Shown here: piece by piece, positions 44,450 to 52,251 of the stretch
Position numbering within the stretch: position 1 is the first letter of the stretch
How the letters are laid out: each line of letters starts with the position of its first letter
Assembly: GCF_000310205.1 (NCBI RefSeq)
Contig: NZ_AMXE01000004.1
Coordinates: 1-64,000, forward strand
Direction: 5' to 3'
DNA from: Thauera linaloolentis 47Lol = DSM 12138
Lineage (GTDB): Bacteria > Pseudomonadota > Gammaproteobacteria > Burkholderiales > Rhodocyclaceae
Length of the DNA stretch: 64,000 nucleotides
Notes under the pieces: generated by a model
Seen by the model: only the letters and a program-made list of their open reading frames with translations
Told to the model about the DNA's origin: nothing
Databases searched by the model: none
Position numbers and translations under genes: made by a program

Positions 44450-44516
44450 GGCTCTCCTATATCAAAGAGCCGGGTCGTCCCGGACGGTAGATGGCCCGCA
44501 GGCTGAGGTCGTCCTC
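44450..44516 (-). promoter_or_regulatory. Guanidine-II (mini-ykkC) riboswitch controlling gdx
   Basis: Read on the minus strand, two hairpins with the diagnostic ACGA tetraloop occur: GAGG-ACGA-CCTC (44516 to 44505) and CCGGG-ACGA-CCCGG (44483 to 44470), with a 21-nt linker. Downstream, GGCTCT (44471 to 44466) can pair with AGAGCC (44455 to 44450), which overlaps the ribosome site AGGAG. The last two bases of the second hairpin are shared with that pairing, so guanidine-stabilised hairpin 2 would free the ribosome site. Confidence 0.88.
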
Positions 44517-44566
44517 GATGCGAATGATACCTCATCGGAAAAAAACCGGGATACCGGTCAGTTGCG

Positions 44567-44734
44567 TCAGGCGAAGACGTCCAGGGCTTGCATCCGGGCG
44601 GGAATGTTGCGTTGGCCGTGCAGCACACGCCAGACATCTATGTGATCCGGCCGTTCGACGTAGAAGGCGAGGCAAGGATAGGCCGACAGCGCCCAGGAGC
44701 GCAGACCAGGAAGTGCCGAAGGATGGTTTCTATA
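44567..44734 (-). pseudogene. C-terminal remnant of a RelE/ParE-family toxin
   Basis: The frame ends with LPGLRSWALSAYPCLAFYVE and HIDVWRVLHGQRNIPARMQ, the conserved last third of ParE toxins (GLRS..Y..FY...I.VLRVLHG.RDI). The N-terminal half and any antitoxin gene are missing, so it is a decayed toxin-antitoxin locus. Confidence 0.6.
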
Positions 44735-45085
44735 CCATCCGAATGGTTTTTGAGGAAGAGTTGAGCGGCATTGGGAATGCTGTGGACAGCACAATACTGG
44801 TTTTCAGTGTTTTTTCATGGGGTTACGATCGTCGATGCAATTTCTTGAATACGGCTTGAAGCAGTCCTTCAATCGTCGTACCATCCGTGCGGGCCTCCCT
44901 TCATCCACTAAGATCGCGTTCAATTTGGTTCGCAATGCAGTGTTGTGCTTTGCTCTCCGGTAAGCGGGGTAGGGGTACATAGGAAGCTCTTTGAAATCAA
45001 TCCGCCGAATCCCTGGCAAGCCGCGCTTGCTTTTGTTTGGCGCTTTTCGTTAGACGATAATTCAAGAAATATTAGGAGACAATCA
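44735..45085. other. Gene-free stretch before the DUF4242 gene
   Basis: More AT-rich than its surroundings. A minus-strand frame of 71 codons (44804-45019) has no recognisable feature. The promoter of the DUF4242 gene probably lies in the last 100 bp. I see no RNA gene or clear repeat. Confidence 0.35.
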
Positions 45086-45361
45086 ATGACCCAGTACCTG
45101 ATTGAGCGTGAAATAAGCGGGGCCGGAGACATGTCGGCTCAGGCACTTCGCGACGCGTCCAAGCATTCCAATGCGGTCCTGGCGGATATGAGCCCGGACA
45201 TCCAATGGGTTCACAGCTATGTGGCTGGCGACAAGATCTATTGCGTATATAACGCACCGAGCGAACAGCTCATTCGAGAGCACGCAGAGAAATCGGGTTT
45301 TCCTGCCAATAAGATCACGCCCATCAGCGCAGTCATCGACCCCTCCACGGCGAATGGCTAA
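45086..45361 (+). CDS. DUF4242-family small protein
   Basis: A 91-residue ferredoxin-like-fold protein of the DUF4242 family: MTQYLIEREISGAG at the start, DIQWVHSYVAGDKIYCVYNA in the middle and EHAEKSGFPANKI near the end. One member, SCO4226, binds nickel; in most the role is unknown. The start follows TTAGGAGACAATCA, a strong ribosome site. A long stem-loop follows the stop codon. It is a single-gene unit. Confidence 0.82.
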   Translation: MTQYLIEREISGAGDMSAQALRDASKHSNAVLADMSPDIQWVHSYVAGDKIYCVYNAPSEQLIREHAEKSGFPANKITPISAVIDPSTANG

Positions 45362-45376
45362 AGCAGCCTGACGATG

Positions 45377-45419
45377 CCAGCGGACGGCCAGGAAGCCAAG
45401 GCTTCTGTCCGTCCGCTGG
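45377..45419 (+). terminator. Stem-loop terminator after the DUF4242 gene
   Basis: CCAGCGGACGG (45377-45387) pairs perfectly with CCGTCCGCTGG (45409-45419), and the inner GAAGCC/GGCTTC extends the hairpin around an AA tip. GTTTGG follows. It lies between convergent genes and may work for both. Confidence 0.7.
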
Positions 45420-45458
45420 GTTTGGTGCCTTCCCCGATGTAGCAAACACCGCTCAATA

Positions 45459-46154
45459 TCAGCAACGCAACGCCTCTTCCGCCGCTGCGGCAGCATGAAG
45501 CGCGGTGGTATCGAATAGCGGAACCCCCGCGTCCTGCTCGCTCACCAGCATCGAGATCTCCGTGCAACCCAGAATGATGCCTTGCGCGCCGCGCTCGGCG
45601 AGGCCTTGCATCACGTTGCGGTAGACCTTCCGCGAAGCGTCCTCGATGCGGCCGAGACAGAGTTCTTCATAGATCACACGATGCACCAGGTCACGCTCGT
45701 CCTGCTCGGGGATCAGCACCTCGATGCCGTGGTGTTCTGCCAGGCGACCCCGATAAAACGGTTGTTCCATCGTGAATCGCGTGCCAAGCAGGCCGATGCG
45801 GGACAAGCCGGTGTTGCGTATCGCGGCCGCGGTCGGGTCGGCGATGTGGAGCAGCGGAATCTTTACCGTGGCCTCGATGGCGGGGGCCACCTTGTGCATG
45901 GTGTTAGTGCATAGCACGATGAAATCCGCGCCGGCACGCTCCAGCGCCTGCGCCGCATCGGCCAGTACGGCTCCGGCCGCTTCCCAATCTCCGCAGTGTT
46001 GCAGGCGCTCGATTTCGCCGAAATCGACGCTGTAGAGCACGATCTTTGCCGAGCGCAACCCGCCGAGCCTGGCCTTCACAGCCTCGTTGATCTGGCGGTA
46101 GTAGGGCACGGTGGATTCCCAGCTCATGCCGCCCAGGAGACCGATGGTTTTCAT
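45459..46154 (-). CDS. Aspartate/glutamate racemase family protein
   Basis: A 231-residue PLP-independent racemase. Both catalytic cysteines are visible: FIVLCTNTMHK and IILGCTEISML, with the N-terminal GLLGGMSWESTVPYYRQIN signature of the RacX/YgeA-type Asp/Glu racemases. It converts L-amino acids to D-forms, broad-specificity members acting on several residues. It is a monocistronic minus-strand gene. Confidence 0.9.
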   Translation of the reverse strand: MKTIGLLGGMSWESTVPYYRQINEAVKARLGGLRSAKIVLYSVDFGEIERLQHCGDWEAAGAVLADAAQALERAGADFIVLCTNTMHKVAPAIEATVKIPLLHIADPTAAAIRNTGLSRIGLLGTRFTMEQPFYRGRLAEHHGIEVLIPEQDERDLVHRVIYEELCLGRIEDASRKVYRNVMQGLAERGAQGIILGCTEISMLVSEQDAGVPLFDTTALHAAAAAEEALRC

Positions 46155-46295
46155 GAGGCGTAGCCCCGGAAGTTGTGGGGCATGAATTATCCCATGAGCG
46201 TCATCTTGTAGCTTCCCCGCGGTCTTTCTATTGATATGGCATCACATCGCATGCCTGCATAGATTTTCGTGCCCTTCGCATAGAAATCTACTTAA

Positions 46296-46312
46296 GACTC
46301 ATTCTCATTTGT
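46296..46312. promoter_or_regulatory. Fur-like box upstream of the haem receptor
   Basis: GACTCATTCTCATTTGT; on the other strand ACAAATGAGAATGAGTC, similar to the Fur consensus AATGATAATCATT and to the box at 42369. It is about 190 bp upstream of the receptor start, so the transcript would include a long leader. Confidence 0.5.
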
Positions 46313-46349
46313 GGATAGCATAAGAGCCGTAAAAGGAGTGCTGGATCAC

Positions 46350-46416
46350 CCCCACGAGCAGGCGGCGGCTAAGCCCAAGTAACGACAGGGCGTACTGCAA
46401 CGAAAGGCTCGTGGGG
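46350..46416 (+). repeat. Long-range inverted repeat in the receptor leader
   Basis: CCCCACGAGC (46350-46359) and GCTCGTGGGG (46407-46416) are perfect 10-nt complements enclosing 47 nt that can form smaller stems. It could be a structured 5' leader or a remnant of a mobile RNA element; the sequence does not match a riboswitch class I know. Confidence 0.45.
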
Positions 46417-46503
46417 ACAAGGCCCGGCATAGGTCGCCACCGGCGGAGCCCTGCAACAGACATGCATCCGGCCCGCTGCCAAAAGTAAAGGTTGTCGTTC
46501 GTC

Positions 46504-49500
46504 ATGCTACCCATAACTACAAGTTCATCCCTTACCCCCAGGTTGCGGCCACTGGTCGTGTGTATCGGACTTGCACTGCTGCAGGGCGCTGTCGCCTATG
46601 CCAACCAAGGCACGGCGGTGGTGGAGGCGAGCGGAGAAGGGAAGCTGGGCGAAGAGGCGCAAGGCGGGCATCCAGACGACGCAACGGTAATGAAGAGCGT
46701 CACGGTAATCGGGCAGCACGAGAAGCGGGACGAACAGGGCAGGAACGACGTATTCGACAAGGACGTCGTCAATGTTTACCAGGGCAAGGAAGAGATCGAG
46801 CGCTACAAGGGCAGCGCGGCCGCCGACGTGTTCAAGGGAATGAATGGCGTCTACAGCGGCGATGCGCGCAACAGCGGCGCTCTGGACCCGAACATCCGCG
46901 GTATTCAGGGGGAAGGGCGGATTCCCGTGATCGTGGATGGCACGGAGCAGGCAACCTCGGTATGGATGGGGCCGGCAGGGGTCTCGAACCGCAACTACGT
47001 CGATCCCAACATGATCGGCGGCATCACGGTAGAAAAAGGCCCGTCGCTGACTTCGCCCGTCAGCGGCATCGGCGGTTCGGTACAGGTCAGGACGCTGGAG
47101 CCGGACGACATCGTCAAGCCTGGCGAGCGCTTCGGGATCGAATTCAAGGCCGAAACATCCACCAATTCCGTCAAGCCGAACGAAAGCACCTTTGGTTATT
47201 TCGGCAGGGATTATCGGGATATTCCAGGCGCGGCTAACAATATGTCATTTACCAACGGTCTCATCCTGCCGGGTCGGAGCCAGATCCCCAAGGAGGGCAA
47301 TGGCGGCAGGAGCTTCAGTTTCGACGACAAGGCTTTTCGTCTGGCGATCGCCACCAAGCAGGAGCACTTCGATTTGCTGATGGCTCATAGCGACCGCAAA
47401 CGCGGAAATTATTTCAGCGGCAAGAAAGGCAGCAGCAAATACGAAACCGATTCCTGGCGGGAGGATGCCGAGCGCGACGCGAACGTCGGCAGTGTCTCGG
47501 GGGTGCCCAGTGTTTCGTACATCGCACGCTATTACCAGCCCGGCGATGAAGTCAAGAACACGTCCAGCGACCAGCAATCCACGCTGCTGAAAGGCACGCT
47601 GCGCCTGCCGCACGACCAGACGCTGAAACTGGGTTTCATGCGCACCAAGCATGAGTTCGGCGAATCGATTCCGTGGATGATTATCCGGGCGATCGTGGAC
47701 AGTGATGGAAGCAAACAACGGAACATGGACGTGCCCTACAGCGAAATCAGGCAGGACAATTTCAATATCGGCTACACATGGCAGCCTGCGGACAACCCCT
47801 GGGTCGATCTGGAAGCAGGTCTGTGGATGACGCAGAACGACAGCAGGCGCCATCAGAATGGCAACGATGCCTTTGGAATTGGTGATTTCGACCAGGCCTG
47901 GGACCGCTATACCCATTGCCATGTCCTGCATACGCCGCATCAGAACTGCGTCGGTGTTTCCAGCACTCCGCCAGAAAAGCTGCCCAATGACGATGGCCGT
48001 TTCAACGTGCAGGCAAGCGCACTGCAAATATCGGATCACCGCCGCACCGGCTTCAATCTGAGCAACCGCATGCGGCTGCATCCGACCCTGGATCTTGCCA
48101 TACACGGCGATTACACCCGGGAAAAACTGAGGCAGCGGGATGCTTCGGAAAACCAGGTCCTGACGGAGCTGACCTGGGGCGTCAATCACATGGGGCCGCG
48201 TTCCGGCACGCGCCAGCAATGGAATGCCGGGTTCAATTTCGACTGGCGGCCCGTTGGCTGGCTGCAGGTGAATGCTGGCATGCGCTACAGCGATTACTGG
48301 TCGTTCGACGACAAGCTTGCGGAGAAGCGGCGTAATAAAAGTGATGTCAGTTGGGCCGTTCAACCAGAAATAACTGCGATGGAATATAGATATCAACGGA
48401 TTATGAGTGATGACGAGGTTGCTGCGCAAAAAGAATATCTTTACGGAAATTATGGCAGACAGCTTGCACGCATTCAGCAGTTTTTCCCGGGTCAGCTTGA
48501 AGCTTTTCTGGGTGAGTATCCTGATGCTGAAACATTTGCCAATTCTTCATACAGGTATGTTGTGGACGGATACTGGTATTCATCGGAATCTGAGACGATT
48601 TCCGTTCCATATTCAGGGAATCACAAGGGGTTTGCCGAAATAAATCCTTTTATGAATGGTATTTTCGATCCGAACGAGCAAGTTGAAAATGCCCAAGGCA
48701 AGGCCGGTAGTGCAAAACGCTACGTCATGGGGGGGCGAAATATCGTTTATGGGCCCGAGCCAGCAATTGAAAAAAAATGGGCGCTCCCCAAAAGGGTGAA
48801 AGATCACGCCTGGGTCCCGCATCTTGGTATGACTGTATTTATCACCAACAACATCCGCTTGTATGCGCGGTATAGCGAGTTTGTCAGATTTCCCAGCGTA
48901 TTCGAATCCTCCATGGCTTTGGCTGGAGGAAATAAGCGCTCGACCGGAGTCGCAGGCAGGCCAGAGCACGCTTACAACTGGGAGGTTGGCTACGTTCATA
49001 ATCTTTCAGGGTATTTTGAAAATATAGAATATGTCGATTTTAGACTAAATTATTTCAACAACCGCATCGAGGACTATATTGACCGGGACTGGAGTTTCAA
49101 CATCGTCCAGTTCGCGGAAAAGAAGCTGTCGGGGATCGAGGTGCAGGCCAGGGCGGATAGCGGGAAGTATTTCGCCAATTTCGGCGCCACTTATCGGCTC
49201 AAGCAGGAATTGTGCGACAAGGATTACGCCTCTTATCTTGATCCGATTGGCGGACGGATTTCAGCGTGCATCGACGGCGGGTTTCCGCGGACTTTTGCCC
49301 GGACTGCCCTGCAGCCCAAATATTCAGTCAATCTTGATCTTGGCGCCCGCCTTTTGGAGCGGAAGCTGCAGTTCGGCACGCGCGCTGTCTATCACAGCGA
49401 AGCCAGCAATGAGGACGAGGCGCAGTTCGGTCAGATTGGCTGGGGTCTAAATCGTGCCAATTACTGGAATCCGATTCTCGTGTTCGACGCCTATGCCAGT

Positions 49501-49638
49501 TACCGGCTGGACAAGAACATCGATCTGGATGTCGCCGTCACCAACCTGACCAACCGATATTACCTGGACCCGATGGCGCGCGTCAGTCAGCCCGCGCCTG
49601 GCCGCACGATCAGGGTGGGCATGACGGCAAGATTCTGA
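46504..49638 (+). CDS. Large TonB-dependent receptor of haem/hemophore type
   Basis: A 1044-residue outer-membrane receptor. A signal sequence spans the first 35 residues (LVVCIGLALLQGAVAYA), then the TonB-box-like MKSVTVIGQHEKRDEQGRND, a plug with YKGSAAADVFKGMNGVYSGD and GGITVEKGPSLTSPVSGIGG, and a large barrel ending RTIRVGMTARF. The size and NYWNPILVFDAYASYRLDKN near the end fit haemoglobin/hemophore receptors. Next to it lie a hemophilin-like secreted protein and Slam, as in the hphR-hphA-hsmA locus of Acinetobacter. Start chosen at the ATG; the TTG four codons earlier is less likely. Base composition drops to AT-rich within about 48330-49080. Confidence 0.85.
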   Translation: MLPITTSSSLTPRLRPLVVCIGLALLQGAVAYANQGTAVVEASGEGKLGEEAQGGHPDDATVMKSVTVIGQHEKRDEQGRNDVFDKDVVNVYQGKEEIERYKGSAAADVFKGMNGVYSGDARNSGALDPNIRGIQGEGRIPVIVDGTEQATSVWMGPAGVSNRNYVDPNMIGGITVEKGPSLTSPVSGIGGSVQVRTLEPDDIVKPGERFGIEFKAETSTNSVKPNESTFGYFGRDYRDIPGAANNMSFTNGLILPGRSQIPKEGNGGRSFSFDDKAFRLAIATKQEHFDLLMAHSDRKRGNYFSGKKGSSKYETDSWREDAERDANVGSVSGVPSVSYIARYYQPGDEVKNTSSDQQSTLLKGTLRLPHDQTLKLGFMRTKHEFGESIPWMIIRAIVDSDGSKQRNMDVPYSEIRQDNFNIGYTWQPADNPWVDLEAGLWMTQNDSRRHQNGNDAFGIGDFDQAWDRYTHCHVLHTPHQNCVGVSSTPPEKLPNDDGRFNVQASALQISDHRRTGFNLSNRMRLHPTLDLAIHGDYTREKLRQRDASENQVLTELTWGVNHMGPRSGTRQQWNAGFNFDWRPVGWLQVNAGMRYSDYWSFDDKLAEKRRNKSDVSWAVQPEITAMEYRYQRIMSDDEVAAQKEYLYGNYGRQLARIQQFFPGQLEAFLGEYPDAETFANSSYRYVVDGYWYSSESETISVPYSGNHKGFAEINPFMNGIFDPNEQVENAQGKAGSAKRYVMGGRNIVYGPEPAIEKKWALPKRVKDHAWVPHLGMTVFITNNIRLYARYSEFVRFPSVFESSMALAGGNKRSTGVAGRPEHAYNWEVGYVHNLSGYFENIEYVDFRLNYFNNRIEDYIDRDWSFNIVQFAEKKLSGIEVQARADSGKYFANFGATYRLKQELCDKDYASYLDPIGGRISACIDGGFPRTFARTALQPKYSVNLDLGARLLERKLQFGTRAVYHSEASNEDEAQFGQIGWGLNRANYWNPILVFDAYASYRLDKNIDLDVAVTNLTNRYYLDPMARVSQPAPGRTIRVGMTARF

Positions 49639-49699
49639 GCAGATTCAGTTTTTGGCCGTTTTAGAAAAAACGTCCGTTCTCGACCAACCGGAGATTGAA

Positions 49700-50620
49700 A
49701 TGATGAAAACCATGCATTTCCAGAAACTTGCCATTGCTTCGGCAGTGATGATCGTGTCGGCATCCGCGCTGGCTCAGACGGTGTCTCCTTATGGCGGCGC
49801 ATCGACTGATTATGTCAATACGGGTATCGGGACATCGATGGGAACTGGTGTAGGCATCTCGATGCCAGGCACCAACCCGCCAACAACCAATCCTGGCGAC
49901 CAGTCCGCGATTGTCAGCTTCGCGGGCGGCCCGATCATGCAGACGAACTATGCTTATTCGACACAATCAGGGCCGTATTACTACATCTATATCCCCGGCT
50001 CAAGTGGACTCATTCAGATGGCCCAGACATGGAAGGCGAATGCAGCTTATGGGACGGAGATCTATGCCTATCGCCAGATCAGCAACCCGCTTCCGACATT
50101 CCCTCACTTCGGTGGCGAGGTCGTCGCCAAAGTTTCCGGGCATGAAGTCTATTTTGGCGAGTGGGCTCCCAAAGGCTCCAATACCGGAACGGGGAATGAC
50201 ACGAATCTGAACATGAATGATTCGAGGCGCACAGTTTTCTATGTTGGCGAGCATCCAACTACGACTACGCCAGTCATGGTGAATGCCCAGTACGATGTCG
50301 TTGGTATTGTTCAATACAACCCCGGAACCCAGGCTGGTGTGCATACTGGCACGCTGACCGCTCAGTATGGTGCCGGCAATGGCAACACGCTGAGCGGTAC
50401 GGTCGGCTATGTCGATTTCGCCGGCACTACCATCGCTTCGAATGGCACGTTCTCCAGGGCTGCTGCAGGTAGCGATGGGGCCATCACCGGGCGCTTCTAC
50501 AACAATGCAGCCGGTACCGATGTTGCGGCTGCTTTGGCCGGCTACTACAAGGATGGAAGTAGCGTCGCATATGATATGGCGTTCGGCGGTGCGCGAGTAA
50601 CGCCGCTCAACAACCCGTAA
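49700..50620 (+). CDS. Secreted hemophilin-like hemophore, Slam substrate
   Basis: A 306-residue secreted protein. The signal peptide (KLAIASAVMIVSASALA/QT) has no lipobox cysteine, so the product should be soluble. The C-terminal 110 residues (GTLTAQYGAGNGNTLSGTVG, YVDFAGTTIAS, AITGRFYNNAAGTDVAAALA, GYYKDGSSVAYDMAFGGAR) form the beta-barrel typical of TbpB-like and hemophilin Slam clients. The N-terminal part would hold the ligand; haem is likely by analogy with HphA. It lies between the receptor and slam genes, and a terminator follows it. Confidence 0.75.
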   Translation: MMKTMHFQKLAIASAVMIVSASALAQTVSPYGGASTDYVNTGIGTSMGTGVGISMPGTNPPTTNPGDQSAIVSFAGGPIMQTNYAYSTQSGPYYYIYIPGSSGLIQMAQTWKANAAYGTEIYAYRQISNPLPTFPHFGGEVVAKVSGHEVYFGEWAPKGSNTGTGNDTNLNMNDSRRTVFYVGEHPTTTTPVMVNAQYDVVGIVQYNPGTQAGVHTGTLTAQYGAGNGNTLSGTVGYVDFAGTTIASNGTFSRAAAGSDGAITGRFYNNAAGTDVAAALAGYYKDGSSVAYDMAFGGARVTPLNNP

Positions 50621-50644
50621 TTCTGGCCATCCAGGTGTAGTGGG

Positions 50645-50675
50645 AACAAGGGGGGCAAGTCCCCCTTGTTTCTTT
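50645..50675 (+). terminator. Intrinsic terminator between hemophore and slam genes
   Basis: AACAAGGGGG (50645-50654) and CCCCCTTGTT (50661-50670) form a perfect 10-bp stem with a 6-nt loop, followed by TCTTT. It probably reduces read-through into slam so that the secreted client is made in excess of its translocon. Confidence 0.8.
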
Positions 50676-50712
50676 CGAATTTAAATCGGTTTCAGCGGCA
50701 AGGCTGATTCAT

Positions 50713-52209
50713 ATGTTTCAACGCCCGATCATGGCCATTTTCTTCTTGGCTGTCATGCTTCCGATTCACGCCCTGGCTGACGATGACGATACCCGCCTGC
50801 TGCTTAACAAGATCGATCGCAGCACGGCGGTAAGGGAACGCTCTCACTTAGTGGAGGATACGCCGCCTGGCATCGATCCGGGATCCTTGATCACCATTGG
50901 CGAGACGACTTATCACGTCGAGAATACGCTGGAAGATTTGGGGCCGGCCATTTATGTTTCGATGAACCTGCGGCAGTGGCACAAGGTGGGGCAGTTTGTA
51001 GAAAAGTACCGCAGTTTGTCCGGGCATGAGGAAGGGCTCGTGCTATTAGCCGAAGGAATGCTGGACCGAGAGAACAGAGACTATCGCGCAGCCAGCGACA
51101 AGCTCAATGCCGCATTGGCGGCCAAGCCGGATTTCGCGCGTGCCAGGCTGGAACTGGCACGTGTCTACTTCGAGGATCACAAGTCGCAAGAAGCCAGGGA
51201 TTTGTTCGACCAGGTTTCCACCAGCGGTATTCCGGATGAGGTTCGTCCCGTCATCGAAGGTTTTCAGCGGGCCTTGCGCGACCGCGATACTTGGCATGGT
51301 TCGCTGGCCCTGGGGCTCGGCTACAGTAGCAACGTCAACCAGGCTAACGGCAAGGTGCTGGTTTCGGAAACCTGCATTCCGGTCTTCGGCTGCGCGATCA
51401 CCAGGCGTCGCATGGACGAGCCGATCGAATCCTCCATGTTTACCTATGATTTGACATTGAACCGTCGTTATCAGATTTCCGGCCACCACAACGCATTGCT
51501 GCGGGCGATCAGCTACGGCAAGCTGCCCAATGAGCACAAGGACACAACCGCAACGTTAGCCAGCACTTACTATGACGAAAGCACCAGCATCGTCTACGCG
51601 GGCTACAACTACATGAGTGCATTGAATGATTTTTCGGTGATGCCGCTGTTCGAACATCATTACGGCAACCGCCACGTCCGCTATCAGGCCGTGGGTTTGC
51701 GTCTGGACTGGAAGCACAATCCAAGGCCGGATACCCAGGTCGGCGTCAATGCGCAGCGAAAGCACTTTCGCTTTCAGGGTCGCGAACGGCAGTATTTCGA
51801 CAATTACGACGAAAATCAGTTTGGCTTCTATGCTTCGAATGTGCTCGACGCCAAGACAATGATTTACGGCGGTCTGAACTTTACCCGCAAGCTGTTTCCA
51901 CAAGCTGTTGCCAGCAGCAAGGAATACATGGCCAACCTGGGGGCATACAGAATGTTCGATGCGGGCTTCACCATCAACGCCACCGCGCTTTTTCGCCATA
52001 TCCGCAACGACGAGGGCAGCCAACTCATGGGCGGGCGCCGCGAGGACGACCAGCAGATCTACATCGTCAATCTCGGCATGCCGCGCTTCGCGTTCAAAGG
52101 CATAACGCCCAATCTGTATCTCAAGCGCACGGTCAACGACAGCAGCATCGACTGGGCTTACGAATACCGCCAGACCGAAGTAGTGCTGAAGCTCGAGAAA
52201 AATTTTTGA
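50713..52209 (+). CDS. slam: Slam: surface lipoprotein assembly modulator / hemophore translocon
   Basis: A 498-residue outer-membrane protein. After a signal peptide (IMAIFFLAVMLPIHALA) comes a TPR-like periplasmic domain (YRAASDKLNAALAAKPDFAR, ARLELARVYFEDHKSQEARD) and then a DUF560 barrel from about residue 195 (HGSLALGLGYSSNVNQANGK) to the terminal phenylalanine of VVLKLEKNF. This is the Slam layout. Slam proteins carry specific clients across the outer membrane; the client is almost certainly the preceding hemophilin-like protein. Confidence 0.88.
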   Translation: MFQRPIMAIFFLAVMLPIHALADDDDTRLLLNKIDRSTAVRERSHLVEDTPPGIDPGSLITIGETTYHVENTLEDLGPAIYVSMNLRQWHKVGQFVEKYRSLSGHEEGLVLLAEGMLDRENRDYRAASDKLNAALAAKPDFARARLELARVYFEDHKSQEARDLFDQVSTSGIPDEVRPVIEGFQRALRDRDTWHGSLALGLGYSSNVNQANGKVLVSETCIPVFGCAITRRRMDEPIESSMFTYDLTLNRRYQISGHHNALLRAISYGKLPNEHKDTTATLASTYYDESTSIVYAGYNYMSALNDFSVMPLFEHHYGNRHVRYQAVGLRLDWKHNPRPDTQVGVNAQRKHFRFQGRERQYFDNYDENQFGFYASNVLDAKTMIYGGLNFTRKLFPQAVASSKEYMANLGAYRMFDAGFTINATALFRHIRNDEGSQLMGGRREDDQQIYIVNLGMPRFAFKGITPNLYLKRTVNDSSIDWAYEYRQTEVVLKLEKNF

Positions 52210-52251
52210 TACGCCACCATCAGTTACGTTGCGACACCGCTACAAGAATCC

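Larger units (their letters stand above)
46155..46503. other. Leader region of the haem-receptor gene
   Basis: The stretch between the racemase and receptor genes holds a Fur-like box and a long-range inverted repeat (both listed). No protein-coding frame here has a family signature. The 46320-46490 part is GC-rich and looks capable of folding. Confidence 0.4.
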
